NCBI GenBank assembly: GCA_011634665.1
Contig: WAEK01000022.1
Location: forward strand, 372,001 to 436,000
Direction of reading: 5' to 3'
From: Mortierella sp. BCC40632
Taxonomy: Eukaryota > Mortierellomycota > Mortierellomycetes > Mortierellales > Mortierellaceae
Length of the DNA: 64,000 bases
A program made the translations under genes and the position numbers. Of this stretch, positions 11,300 through 22,926 are shown one piece after another. Below the pieces are notes generated by a model. That model worked only from the letters and a program-made list of their open reading frames with translations, ran no database searches and was not told where the DNA came from. The first letter of the stretch is position 1; each line of letters opens with the position of its first letter.

Positions 11300-14200
11300 A
11301 TGCCCTTCGTCCTCTCCTCGGCTTCTTCGCTTCTCCTTCGCCGACCTCGCTCGCTGCAACCCTTGCTCTCTCGCTGCTCCCATCCTCGTCCTCTCTCCAC
11401 CCCGACCTCGCCCGTCCTCGCCATCCTTCGAATTCCTCCTCCTGGACCCTACTTCCGTCCCTTTTGCTCAGCCTCTTCTTCCACCCCTGCCTCCATCTCT
11501 TCCAAAATGTCTGCTGCTCCATCCGCAAATGCCCCACGCAAGCAGCCTCCATGGCGCCAGCCTCAGGGCACTCCCGTCCCAAAGCTCAAGCTTTACAACT
11601 CTATGACCCGCACCAAGCAAGATGTTTTAAAAAAAAAAATCTTCATGGAGCCTTTTCTTTTATTTTTCTCTCTTCCAACTCTAACCATCAGACGAGATTG
11701 GATGGACTCGTGGATCATCTTTTTCATTTCTTTGTTTTTCCCCCCTACTAGACCGAGTTTGTACCCATCAACGGTAATCAGGTCACCTGGTATGCTTGCG
11801 GTCCCACTGTCTATGATTCTACGCATATTGGTCACGCCAGGTAAGGTTTCCTTTCCTTCTCTTCACTTCAACAACAATCATCCAACATGATACAGGACCA
11901 GAAAAGCAATTTCTTATCGAGTAAAGTCTTTTTTTAAAACTTGCAGGGATACTCAACACGGAACCGCTATTTTTCTTTTTGTTGTTGTTGTTGCTTTCTC
12001 AATAGAACATATGTCTCTCTGGATGTCCAGCACCGTGTGCTCGAGGATTACTTTGGATACAATGTCTTGTTTGTCGAGAACATTACCGACATTGATGACA
12101 AGGTAAGGAACACTTGACTTTACAGCAACAACAACAACAGCAGCAGCAGCAGCAGCATTGTCATTGATACCATCACAGTCAATCGGGAACTATTATACCC
12201 AGGAGAGAGAAAGAGAAAACTTTTGCTCGAGATATTAAGAACAAATCATGGAACTCTTTTTTCCCCTTATTCCTGAAAAATACATTTACAGATCATTAAG
12301 CGCGCTCGCCAGAACCACCTCTACCTCAACTTCAAGGCTGCCAGCACGACCGTGAACAACGAGGTGATCGCCAAAGCAGAGGACGCATGGAAGCTGTATG
12401 CAGAATCAGAGATGAAGGCCATTGAGGCCTCGGCTGTCGATCAGTGGGCCACTTTTGCAGAAAAGATCGTCAAGGATGCCACCCTGAAGGCCACTCTCAC
12501 GGCCGCTCATCCAAAGTTCCCCATGCATTTCAGTGCCCTCCAGGAAGCCTTTGAATCGATTGAACAGGCCAAAAAGTCGCCTTCGACCACCGATGCTGCT
12601 GGCTTTTGCGAGGCCAACAAGACCACGTTGTCGGCTCTCTTGGACAAGGAACTCTCTCACACCGTCAGTGACCCCAAGATCTTCCGTGACTTGGCTGCCT
12701 TCTGGGAGGGAGAGTTCTTCAAGGACATGGATCGACTGGGCGTCCGTCGTCCCGATGTCTTGACTCGTGTGAGCGAGTATGTGCCCGAGATTGTGGCGTT
12801 TGTGCAAAAGATTATCGACAATGGATATGCATACGAGGCTGAGGGCTCGGTTTACTTTGACACGGCAGCCTTCGATGGCAAGGATGGTCATTTCTATGCC
12901 AAGTTGGCCCCTTGGTCCAAGGGTGATGCCAGTTTGATGGAAGAATCAGAGGGTTCTTTGGGAATCCGGTTGTCTGGCAAAAAGTCAAGCATGGATTTCG
13001 CTCTCTGGAAGGCCTCCAAGTCGGGTGAGCCCGCTTGGGACTCGCCTTGGGGTCCTGGTCGTCCAGGCTGGCACATTGAGTGCTCTGTCATGGCGTCCGA
13101 GGTCTTGGGTGAGGGCATGGACATTCACTCTGGAGGCATCGATCTTGCGTTCCCTCACCATGACAACGAGTTGGCTCAGTCTGAAGCCTACCACAAGTGC
13201 GACCAGTGGGTGAACTACTTTACGCACTGCGGTCACTTGCACGTTGAGGGCCAAAAGATGTCCAAGTCGTTGAAGAACTTTATTACCATTCAGGTACGTT
13301 GGCTGTGGTCAATGTACTCTTGATAAGGAAAAAGAGATAAAGAAAAATGGGATTGCTAACAAACATGTCTTTTTTTTCCTCCTTTGGTTTCACTCGACAC
13401 AATAGCAAGCATTGGAAAAGTATACTCCTCGCCAGTTGCGCTACTTCCTCTTGCTGCACCAGTGGGACAGCGGTGTCGACTTTAGAGATAGCAGCATGAA
13501 CGAGGCCATGGGCGTCGAGACGACCTTTAACGTATGTGTTTGTCGAGGATGAACATTCGGAACTTCCAGATGTCATGTCGGGATCTTTGTTACTATCACA
13601 GCGACTTAACCAGATGAAAATATCTCTATTTTTTTTTTTATGGAAATAGAACTTTTTTCGTCAACACCAAGGCCATTATCGCCGAGGCTCGTCACACCGC
13701 TCTCGAGTCTACGGGAACTCACAACTTCCGCCGCCTTGAATTGGAGATGATCACGGCTTTGAAGGAACGCCAGAATGGCGTCCATGCTGCCCTGTGCGAC
13801 TCGATCAACACCCCCACCGCCCTGTCCGAACTCTTGGCTCTGGTCTCGCGCACTAACATCTACATCAAGGATGCAGGCAAGAATATCAATGCCGAGGTGA
13901 TCAACAAGGTCGCTCGGTATGTGAGCAAAATGCTCCGCACTTTTGGCTTGGATGGAGTGGTTGCGGAGCCAATTGGATTGGCAAGCGCCGATTCTGCCAC
14001 TGCAGGTGTCTCTGTCGAGGACACTCTGTTGCCCTATCTTCAGGTTCTCTCCTCCTTCCGTGACACTGTCCGTAGCTATGCTCGTGAGGGTCGTCCTGCC
14101 AAGGATATTCTTGCCCTCTCAGACAAGCTCCGTGACGAAGATTTGGAACGCTTGGGAGTGTCATTGGATGACCGTGAGGATGGAACTGCGTTGATCAAGT

Positions 14201-14535
14201 TTATCCCCGCTGAGGAATTGGCTGCTCAGCGCCAAGCCAAGATCCAGGCTGCAAACGAGAAGGCTGCTAGGAAGGAAGAGGCGGCTCGGGCCAAGGAGGC
14301 TGCCCGTCTTGCCAAGTTGGAAAAGGGCAAGACATCTCATTTGGATATGTTCCGTAAGGGCCCCAATGCGGCAGAGTATGGTTCCTTTGAGGAGGAGACT
14401 GGTATGCCCTTGACTGATAAGGAGGGACAAGAGTTGGCCAAGAGCAGGAAAAAGAAGTTGGCCAAGGAGTGGGAGACCCAAAAGAAGCTTCACGAGGAGT
14501 ACCTTGCAGAGATTGCCAAGAACAGCTCTGCTTAA
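11300..14535 (+). CDS. CRS1: Cysteinyl-tRNA synthetase, probable dual mitochondrial/cytosolic start
   Basis: Class I synthetase that charges tRNA-Cys. Exons are 11300..11623, 11752..11840, 12006..12102, 12292..13293, 13406..13531 and 13650..14535. The HIGH motif appears as THIGHAR across the second junction, and the KMSKS motif as [11 protein letters not shown] in exon 4. [10 protein letters not shown] and HIECSVMA are typical of the family. The ATG at 11300 gives an Arg/Ser/Leu-rich, acid-poor leader resembling a mitochondrial presequence. The in-frame ATG at 11507 gives MSAAPSAN, a normal cytosolic start, so one gene may supply both compartments. Lengths would be about 840 and 771 aa. Two oddities: intron 1 has a weak donor (GATGTTTTA), and exon 6 begins AAC followed by six Ts (13653-13658), one base too many for the conserved frame. 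I read this as a sequencing or assembly error in a working gene. Confidence 0.95.
12121..12155 (+). repeat. (AAC)n(AGC)n trinucleotide run in CRS1 intron 3
   Basis: A CAA/CAG-type triplet run begins shortly after the GTAAGG donor of the third intron of the CysRS gene. Confidence 0.85.
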
Positions 14536-14889
14536 AGAAAAGAAAACAAAAAACGGGGCCACTCAGAGTGAGTTGAGAGAGACCCTTGGCGATCCCTTCA
14601 AGAGTTCCTTTCTCCCCTCCCCCTCTTCCCTGATGACTAATAAACGTTTTTTTTCGACCATTGGACTCGACTGTATGTTGCCGACTGTATGTTGCTGATC
14701 AAGGACATGGGGTTGATACATGTATAGATAAAAAGAAGGCAAGAGTCGATCTGAGATACAATACAGGGCCCCCGGAGGTGGCTCTATCCTGGGGCTATTT
14801 AATGAACTAGGCGCCTGGCCTCGAAAAGAGGATAGAATTATATGAAGGACTATAGTACAGCGGTGAGGAAGACGAAGGAAAGTATGGAA

Positions 14890-14920
<31 letters not shown>

Positions 14921-14925
14921 CCTGT
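14536..14925. other. Convergent 3' flanks
   Basis: About 390 bp between the 3' ends of CRS1 (+) and the PRELI-family gene (-). It contains an AATAAA-like word (ACTAATAAACG at 14636) downstream of CRS1 and a T-tract at 14892-14920. No gene seen. Confidence 0.5.
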
Positions 14926-15141
14926 TCAGAGTCCAGCAGACGCATGAATGGGCGAAGGAGATGTAGCAGAGGCTGCGAGGGTGGCATTCTGACAAAGGCG
15001 TTCCAAGATATGAGCCATGCCCTTCCTGGCTCTGACGGAATTGTCTGCAAACTTGTTGATCCCGAATGCCTCGACCCGTCCTGTCATTCCCCACCGAAGT
15101 TCGCTCACAATCCTGGCCTCTGTCTTTACCTGAGTCCTATT

Positions 15142-15186
<45 letters not shown>

Positions 15187-15660
15187 ACTGTTAGAAAAAG
15201 AAAAAGGGGAGGAGAAAAAAGGAGAGCAACTCTCACACACTCTGTTTCCCTCTCTCGGAAGAAAAGGAAAAAAAAAAGAAAAAGACAGCCTTGTTGTTGT
15301 TGTTTACCATTTGGGGTTGTCGGGATGCACAGTGAACGTTTGAGTCTCCTCGACCTGCATGACACGAACATGGTTGAGGTTCTTTGTCCGGGTCACCATG
15401 GTCCTGGTCTTTGGGTCGACTTCGGATTCTTCAATGATGTAGGCGTCCGAGTTCTTGATCAACTGGTGGGATAAGACCAAAACACGCACGCACACACACA
15501 CACATAAACGAGCATAGGAAATCAACCCTAGTTAGTTCTAGTAACAAATTTAAAAAAGGTTTCAAGACAAAAAAAAACTCGGTGTCCGTTTTGGGCGATG
15601 CGAGCGGAGCAAATCTCGGTCGTTTTCTCACACCCGACTGGGAGAAAGAAAAAAAAAAAA

Positions 15661-15706
<46 letters not shown>

Positions 15707-15912
15707 CCACGGCCCCAGCGAGGCATGACTCCTTTCTTGAGGATCAGACGGGTAGTGCGGAGAACACCCGTCTGGGGATCGACAGAACGATCAAGCACAT
15801 CGCAGCCAAGAACATGGGCGGCGAATGGATTTGGGTACCGGAGCCAGAATGCAAAAGTGACGGCGTTCCAGGGATGTTCGAATGAGGATGTATGCTGAAA
15901 GAACTTGACCAT
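14926..15912 (-). CDS. PRELI/MSF1 (Ups) family mitochondrial lipid transfer protein
   Basis: Exons 15706..15912, 15308..15462 and 14926..15136 join to 190 aa, the normal length for a single PRELI/MSF1 domain. The start MVKFFQ, the early segment HPWNAVTFAFWLRYPNP and the later RLILKKGVMPRW and NLNHVRVMQVEE blocks are diagnostic of the family. Known members shuttle phosphatidic acid or phosphatidylserine across the mitochondrial intermembrane space together with a TRIAP1/Mdm35 partner. Which Ups subgroup this belongs to is not certain: the central block resembles Ups1/PRELI, while the NPKWT block resembles the Ups2/Slowmo side. Both introns are packed with (GA)n and A-tracts. The gene is divergent from ZIM17, also a mitochondrial protein, across about 530 bp. 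Confidence 0.93.
15142..15182 (+). repeat. (GA)n microsatellite
   Basis: A pure GA run of about 40 bp lies in the second intron of the PRELI-family gene, next to the acceptor. Confidence 0.9.
15650..15702 (+). repeat. A-tract plus (GA)n microsatellite
   Basis: An A-tract followed by a GA run lies just inside the donor end of the first intron of the PRELI-family gene. On the coding strand this is a polypyrimidine (CT)n-T(n) block. Confidence 0.88.
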
Positions 15913-16444
15913 GGCTCCAATAAGGGATGAGGGAGAGGGATGGAAGGGGAGAAGGGGAAAAGGAGAATTGGGACCTGGAAAGAGAGAAGGAGTGTGAAAA
16001 TGAAAAAGTGAGAGAAAGTGAGAGAAGAAGAGAAAGAGAGAGGAGGAGAGAGGGAGAAAGAGAGACAAGGAACGCGAAGGGACCAAAACGGTTCGCACCG
16101 GTTGTTTGATTTTTTGATCCGTTTCTTTCCTCCGACTCTTCTCTTTCTCTCTCAAACGTGACTGTTACCTTTCTTGGTCTCGCCGCTTTTTTTTTTTTTC
16201 GTCTTTTTCTGATTCGGGGAATCTCTAACCGTGCGACTTTTCTTTTTTCTTCTCTCTCTCTCTCTCTGCTCTCGACTCTCAGCTCATTACAGCATCCAGC
16301 TTCGCAACAAAAAAAAAAACAACAACAACAACATAAGGAATCTCTGCTGCGCTAACAAGGAGGCTCGTTTTCGACTTCAAGGACGACGAGAAATAAATAA
16401 AACAAACAAACAAACAAACAAGGAACACCCTCCTCCTATTCCAA
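15913..16444. promoter_or_regulatory. Bidirectional promoter region of two mitochondrial-protein genes
   Basis: This 530-bp gap separates the start codons of the PRELI-family gene (-) and ZIM17 (+). It is strand-asymmetric: GA-rich next to the minus gene (15930-16080), then CT-rich (16215-16290), then CAA/CAAA repeats just before the ZIM17 ATG. No TATA box is evident. Shared regulation is an inference from the arrangement. Confidence 0.45.
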
Positions 16445-17332
16445 ATGGCCACCACTCGCTCATTCTGCATGCACCGACTTTTTTGGTCCCGTCCATCATC
16501 GGTGCTCACTTCCGAATCCCTTCTCAAGGCCTCCACTCGACTCCATACTCCTCCTCGACACACCAACTCGATCCAGTCCTGTCGAGCCCTGAATACCAGT
16601 AGCAGCAACAACCCCAACCGAAGAACCATCCTATCCTCTTCATGTCTCTCCAACCACCACCACCACCACCATGGGATCGTCTCTGTAGAGAATAGACTAC
16701 TATCCATGCCCTGGACTCGTTCATACCATCTCTCTTTCCGAACCTTGGATCAACAGCAACGTTCACCCAACTCCATCCCTGAACAACCCATCTCAGCCGA
16801 AACCGAAGCTCGTGAAAAGGAAGAATTAGCTAACCATAGAGCAGCCGAGGAAGGGTTCCAACACCAACACCATGATCCCATGCCACCCAACACGGATCCC
16901 AAGGCAAGGATGATGATCGGCTTTACCTGTACAGTCTGTAACCATCGATCGTACAAGACCATGTCCAAGCACGCGTACGAGCATGGTGTAGTCATCATGC
17001 AATGCGACGGTTGCAAGAACCGACATTTGATTGCAGATCATCTGGAATGGTTCCGATCCGGAAGGACGACGATTGAGGATCTTGTCCGAGAAAAGGGAGA
17101 AGAAGTGACTCGACTCTCGAAGGATTATCGATTGATCAAGAATGGACAAGAGGTATCTTCTGGAGAACAAGGGGAGCAAGTACAAGGAGAAGAGGCTCCA
17201 AGGACGGAGTTGGAGTTGGCGCTGAAGCAAGCTGCTGAGGGGATGCTTGAATGGGTTCCTCATGAGATCCCTAACAAGGCCAAGGACGAAAAGACGCCCA
17301 AGGATCCAAAGCCAACCGAAGGTTCTTCTTAG
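16445..17332 (+). CDS. ZIM17: DNL-type zinc finger protein, mitochondrial Hsp70 escort
   Basis: Single-exon gene of 295 aa. The signature domain is near residues 158-205: FTCTVCNHRSYK, MSKHAYEHGVV, QCDGCKNRHLIADHL, with zinc-binding cysteines at about 162, 165, 187 and 190 arranged as two CxxC pairs. This is the DNL/Zim17/HEP domain, which keeps mitochondrial Hsp70 soluble and active for protein import and Fe-S cluster work. The roughly 150 residues before it are rich in Arg, Ser and His and poor in acids at the start, consistent with a matrix-targeting presequence, and include a run of six histidines. The C-terminal tail of about 90 residues is charged and likely disordered. The protein is longer than the yeast one because of these flanks. 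The ATG chosen follows CAAATGG and is the first in frame. Confidence 0.95.
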   Translation: MATTRSFCMHRLFWSRPSSVLTSESLLKASTRLHTPPRHTNSIQSCRALNTSSSNNPNRRTILSSSCLSNHHHHHHGIVSVENRLLSMPWTRSYHLSFRTLDQQQRSPNSIPEQPISAETEAREKEELANHRAAEEGFQHQHHDPMPPNTDPKARMMIGFTCTVCNHRSYKTMSKHAYEHGVVIMQCDGCKNRHLIADHLEWFRSGRTTIEDLVREKGEEVTRLSKDYRLIKNGQEVSSGEQGEQVQGEEAPRTELELALKQAAEGMLEWVPHEIPNKAKDEKTPKDPKPTEGSS

Positions 17333-18005
17333 AATTTGTAGAGGCTCTTTTTTATTATTATTATTATTATTTGTAAATAGACCTTTTTAAAAAAATGGGT
17401 CACAGCATTATCACACTGAAGCAACGACTCGCAGGAAATAGATAAAAAAAAGATGGCGCGTACATGTGTTTAAAAAAAAAAAAAAAAAAGTATTATCATG
17501 GAGTTGCATTTCTCAAAAAGAGTTCCCAATGGGATCTGTATTTGGATAACACTGATACTGATAGTACAGAAAGAAAGTGCGCTGGTCACGGGTTGACATG
17601 GAGGAGGGGGGAGAAAAATGTATGGGAGCGAGAGGGAAAGAGAGAGAGATAAAATTGAGGTTGAATAAAACTACAATGGCGCCTCGAAAGAAAAAGAGAG
17701 AATGACTATGCGAAAAAACAACTAGAGAAGAAAAAAGAAAGAAAGAAAAAGAAAAAGAAAAGAAAAAAGGAAGCGATCTACTATACAGGGCAAAGGAAAA
17801 GAAAGGAAAGAAAGAGATGATGCAACACAGATGCATGGTGAAGATAGAAAAAACAATGTACGGAAACGACAGTTATGATAAAGCCAACAAACAAGCAAAC
17901 AAAAAAAAAGAATGGATGAATGAATGAATGAATGGTTGAATGAAAGAATGAAAGAGAGAAAAGGAAAGAAAGGGAGAGAAAACGCGGCTCCTCAGGAACA
18001 GCGCC
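17333..18005. other. 3' flanks between ZIM17 and BUB2-like gene
   Basis: A (TTA)n run near 17350, an A-tract at 17471-17489, a GAAAGA-rich stretch (17735-17765) and a (GAAT)n run near 17915 are present. No gene seen. Confidence 0.5.
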
Positions 18006-20633
18006 TTAGATTTGATCCGCGACAGTAGGATCATAAGGGTGACGGACCAACAGGTCATAGAGATCGTCTGGTAGCAACTTGATCATCCGGATCGTCTCTC
18101 GAATGATTCTGTCCGCCTTGAGGTCAGGAAAGATTCTCAGCATTTTCATTGGGCTAAAACAGTATGAAAGAAATGACAAGACAACAGACACGGACACGGA
18201 CACACACACGTTAATATAAAAAGTACACCCAAGAGAGTAGAGTGACCCGAGACCGTTTTGAACTAACGAGCCCAAGGAGGGAGACAGCAAAATGAAAGAG
18301 AATCGAGGGTTATGGGGTTCGTGGAGAATGGAGAATGGAGAATGAAGGGGTGCCCTTACCTCGAGTGCTTCATGAGGTCGTCCCGGATCAGGTACATCTG
18401 AGCAATAATGCAGATAATGTTGAGATGAATACCCCATGCCAATAAAAAGTCCCAGAGCTGCATAGCCTCTTCTAGTGGAGGAGTACAGGCACACAAGGTC
18501 AACACGGCTAGAAACAGAGCATCCGAGTTGAACAAAAAAGAAGTTTTAGTCGCGTGTTGTTCATACAAAAGGACCAAAAAAAAAAAAATAGGGTCAAAAA
18601 AAAGGAGCCCTTTTTTTTTTTTTTTTTCCTTCCCGTTCCCGTGGTACGCCATGGACAAGCAAACTAAACTATCACCGTGCAACCCCCCTCTTCTTGTCTT
18701 TCCTTCCTCTCTCCCCCTTCGATCACGCTTTTTTTTTTTTTTTTTTTTTTTTTGGTTACTTACATGGGAAAGCGTACAACTCTGCAGAGAGCCGTTTCAA
18801 CTTGAGATAGTTGTGCAGCTCGGGATCAATCTTGCCCAGACACTCCTCTAAAAGCTACTCTCCCATACAGACAGACACACACACACACACACGCAAAGAC
18901 ATCATGGGCGTACACACATACACACAAATACCATAGGCCATTGACAAGAAGGAAAGGAAAGGAAAGGAAAGGAAAGGGGAAAAAAAGGAGAACAGATACT
19001 CATATCGGTCAGTCAACCATGTTCAATGCGATGTAGAGATAACAGCCAATAGTAACAATGACATCCGATACCCAAACAACCCTCATTCCACTCTCTCGCA
19101 CTCATGGATCACAAAATTGTATATCCTCCATTTACCTTGATGCCACAATGGACTCCTTGCAGAGTGGGCTGCACATAGAGTGGGCAACAAAACTTGATAA
19201 AGTTGGAGTAAGAGTAGAATGCCTCCATCTCTGACATGGCATACAGGAATGGAGCGGCCAGCACATTCATTCCCTGGACATATGTAAACGAGACACTGCT
19301 CTCCTGAGTTGTAGTTGCTGGAATAGGAAGAAAAGAAAATAAAGGGGGAAGAGAGAGAGAGATAGAGGACAGATGAGCCAATCGATGCCATGAGAGATGG
19401 TGAATAGACAATGAAAGAGACCTTATCTTCTTATTCCTTCTTCTTCATTCTCCTTACCTTGAGTGCTCCAGGCAAAGGCACAGAGGACACGGATTAAACT
19501 ATCCTCTTCTACCACATCCAAAAACTTTTTATCAGTAGCCAGGGTTCGAAAGGTGTCGTTCCGGATCTTGTCATATTCACTGGGTTTACCCTGCTTGACC
19601 AACGAAATGTATTCTTGAGCAGAAACATGATGAACCTCCAGTAAAAGTTTCCAACACTTGGCTCGAAGTGGAGATTGCCTGGGAGGTGCTCCTTGCTCTG
19701 AGGGCTTTGTTTGGTGCATGACGTGCATCCAGGGCAGCGGCAGAGAGAGAGAGAGAGAGAGAGGAGAAAGAAAAAAAAAAAAAGAGAGAGAGAGAGAGAT
19801 CATCGGTCAGGGACACGGCCATTGGACCAAAGAGGACCCAACGATTCCCCATGCAGCATTCTGTTAGTCAACACCCGCAAAGGGAGAGAAAGGCCCGAAC
19901 CACATTGAAATCAAGCCCAAAAAGAAGAGAACGCCGGTGCAACCATGCATGGACAAAGGGAAGAAAAGAGAAAAAAAGAGAGCAGGAAAAAGAAAGAGAG
20001 TGAGAGAGAGAGAAAGACGCAGTGACCACATCCCATCCCATCCGCACGGTCGCCTTTTCGTACGACGGAAGCAACACCATCCTCGTACAAGGAATCTCGG
20101 GTGTGGGAGATTGAAGGAGACAGAGAAGAGTGTGAAAGATGGACCAGACGGGCGCAAGGAGAAAAGAGGAAGGAAGAGATAGAGAGAGAATAGAAGAAGA
20201 GGAGGAGGAGGAGGAGGAGGAAAGAGAGCCGACAGTAGCCAACGTGGGCTGGCCGCTGCACGAGCCCACTCGTCTTTCCAGCAACAAACACATCGGTGGG
20301 AGGACACATATACAAACACACACACATACAAAAGTACAACATCCCAGCACCGAGGCCGGGAAGGCCTTGTGCAACGATGTAGAGAGAGAAAGAAAAAAGG
20401 ATATCGCTCGTCCTCTCTCTCTCTCTCTTTTCTCTCTCTCTCTCTCTCTATGTATACTCTGTGATATATATCCAACTCTAGGTTTTTTTTTTCCTCCCCT
20501 TTCCTCTCGCATACAACATCCGAGAGCGACTAACGAGGCCGCAGACCGTTACATCGGCGTATTGGTCCGGGGAATAAGGTCTCTGGGCTAGTGAGGATAA
20601 AAGGCCAGAGACAGAGAGATAGAGAGATGGATG

Positions 20634-20685
<52 letters not shown>

Positions 20686-21797
20686 GAGAAATGGAAAGAG
20701 AGAGAAAGGATATCCACCCACACGACGGTTGCGTGCACCGACTGGTACAGCGGTCTGTTTACCGCGGAAAGAGACACTCTCGCTCGATGGAAAGGGGTCC
20801 CCAAGTCCGCAAGGTGTACATGTCGCAGACACTCAGTGGATACAAATAAGGGAGGAGAGAGAAGGAGAGAAGAGAAAAGAAAAGAAAAGAAAGAAAAAAA
20901 AGGGAGAGGAGTGATAATAATAATCATATTAAAATATATATATAAACTCACCTCTTCAGGGATGCCATAGGCGAGGATCAACTGGCGGAGCTCATGTAGG
21001 GATGTCTGGATCTGCTCTGCCGACTCGTGTTTCCGTGCCAGCACCGTCTCCAGCAGCAGCGTCGCGTCCTGTCCATCCTCTTCCTCGTCTCCATCGTATT
21101 CACCCTCCTCTTCGTCATACACATAGTCATAGTCCGCATCAATATCATCCACCACATGCTCCAGAGTCGTTACGTGGCCGTCTGTCTTTGGGATGGGCAT
21201 GACTGCAGGTGAAGAAGGAGGAGGAGAAAGTGAAAGTGAGGTGGTCAAGGGAAAAGATCCATCGGGTCCAACACTGTTCCGCTTGGATCCGAGTGAGTAC
21301 TTGCGAGAACGGGGCTTGACCACAACCACGATCTCTTCTTGATCCTGGACAAGGTCCGTCACGGTGCTGCTGCTGTCATTCGATGGCTCGTCCTTACTGC
21401 GGTCGGTGGGCGCAGAGGGTTCAACATGCGTGGTGGTCGTCTTGGTGGGAGTCGGGATGGAGCCAAGTTGCTTGTTGTTACTGTTGATCCCGGTGGGAGT
21501 CGTGGTCGTGGTCGTGGTAGCCGCAGAGAGTGTATTGGCGTTACTCGAGTCACTCTCGACATCAGTCGAGCTACCCTTGGTGCTCGAGCCTCTGCCGGCA
21601 TCGTCGCTACTGCTAGTACTATCCTCGATAGGGTGTTTGGCCCCTATGTTGTTGTTGCTGTTGCTATTGCTGTTGTCGTTATTGGAAAGACCACTGGGGG
21701 GTGAAGGCGGCTGGAAATGGTGTTGAGAGAGCCGGACGCGTGCCTTGACCTTGGCAAAGAGCGAGTGGGTGACCATGAAGCCGTCCCGTGGAGGCAT
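18006..21797 (-). CDS. BUB2: Bub2/Cdc16-like TBC-domain GTPase-activating protein
   Basis: Exons 20952..21797, 19458..19695, 19136..19317, 18764..18854, 18360..18507 and 18006..18153 join in phase to 550 aa. The TBC domain begins after LRQLILAYGIPEE. It shows the arginine finger in KIRNDTFRT and the glutamine finger in TYVQGMNVL, and the C-terminal blocks IDPELHNYL, LWDFLLAWG and FPDLKADRIIR track yeast Bub2 and fission yeast Cdc16 closely. Bub2 with Bfa1 acts as GAP for the Tem1/Spg1 GTPase at spindle poles, delaying mitotic exit. About 250 residues of Ser/Thr/Pro-rich low-complexity sequence precede the domain, where yeast Bub2 has almost none. The first ATG in the open frame is at 21797, but the frame stays open without an ATG to about 22150, so the true start is uncertain. 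Intron 1 is unusually long (about 1256 bp). Confidence 0.9.
19696..20951 (-). other. 1.26-kb intron of the BUB2-like gene
   Basis: This intron separates the low-complexity N-terminus from the TBC domain. It contains (GA)n runs at about 19741-19763, 19784-19798 and 20640-20680, CT runs at 20413-20449, and a GGA run at 20201-20220. Several long frames on both strands look like by-products of these repeats. It could hide an internal promoter for a short form of the protein, but nothing proves this. Confidence 0.6.
20638..20680 (+). repeat. (GA)n microsatellite
   Basis: An AG-dinucleotide run lies within the long first intron of the BUB2-like gene. Confidence 0.9.
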
Positions 21798-22342
21798 GGC
21801 TCGATCGGCCGTCGTCTTGGACAGCGTCCGTGTCGGGGTCAACGGTGTTGGGCCACGGAGACGCTTCTCGGTCGAAGCGTGGCTGGGACCGTGAGTCGAT
21901 CCGACAAGTGTGCGAAGAGAGTCGTCACTGGGAGGAGGAGTAGATGTAGAAGAGGAAGAAGAAGTAGAGTGTCGTGGACGAGAATGTGGGCGTGAAAGGG
22001 AAGGAGGAGGAGTAGGAGGAGTGCCCAAGTCGTGGACAGGGTGTTGAGAGTGCGGGTCGACGCGGCAGAGGCCGGTCGTGGCGCAGGCATAAAAACGAGC
22101 GGGGCCAAGATGGAGGAAGAGAGTGCGGGACGATGAGGCCGGAGGAGATCAGGGCGAAAAAAGCAGAAGACCAGGTCAAGAGAATGAGGGGGGGGGTGGG
22201 GGGGGAAAAGAGACAAGCGATTGATGAACAGCTTAAGGTGGGAGATTTGATCCCGGCATGTGAGAGAGGAAGAGTGAGAGGTGACAGCGAGGGCGCAGAG
22301 ATTCTATTCTATTTTGTTCCCCATTTTCTCTTTATCTATATA

Positions 22343-22345
<3 letters not shown>

Positions 22346-22400
<55 letters not shown>
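22346..22400 (+). repeat. (TC)n microsatellite
   Basis: A CT-dinucleotide run of about 45 bp, then interrupted CT repeats. Confidence 0.9.
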
Positions 22401-22403
<3 letters not shown>

Positions 22404-22821
22404 CTGAGTGTCTCTCCTCTCTGTCCCAGCTCTTCCCAGTACCACAAAAAAGACTTGGCCCATGCCATGTCGGACCCTCTTTCTCTCGCTCTTTCCTTCT
22501 TTCTTCCTTCCTCCCTCTTCCCTCTTCTCTTGTCCACTAGCCTACATCCAGGGCCAGCCAAAGTGAAGGGGGTGCCGCGGGACCCGTGCAGACCTGGAGA
22601 GGCATGTGTGTCGGCAAAAAAAAAGGGACATGTCTGCCCACAGGAAAAAAAGAGAAAGAAAAAAAAAAGGAGACGGACGAGCAAAGAGAGAAGGGGGTAG
22701 CAGCCAGGGAGTGTACGCAACATGGTCTACTGGATCACGACCATCCGTCGTGCTGTGTCTCTCTCCCTTCGGGAAGGGAAGGGAAAGGAACGACTGGTCA
22801 GGACAGGACAAAAAGACATGC

Positions 22822-22926
<105 letters not shown>

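Noticed and set aside
19868..20591. Open frames on both strands in the long BUB2 intron
   Set aside because: They overlap each other, are dominated by Ser/Leu/Phe or Arg/Glu runs from CT/GA repeats, and the flanking exons join in phase without them.
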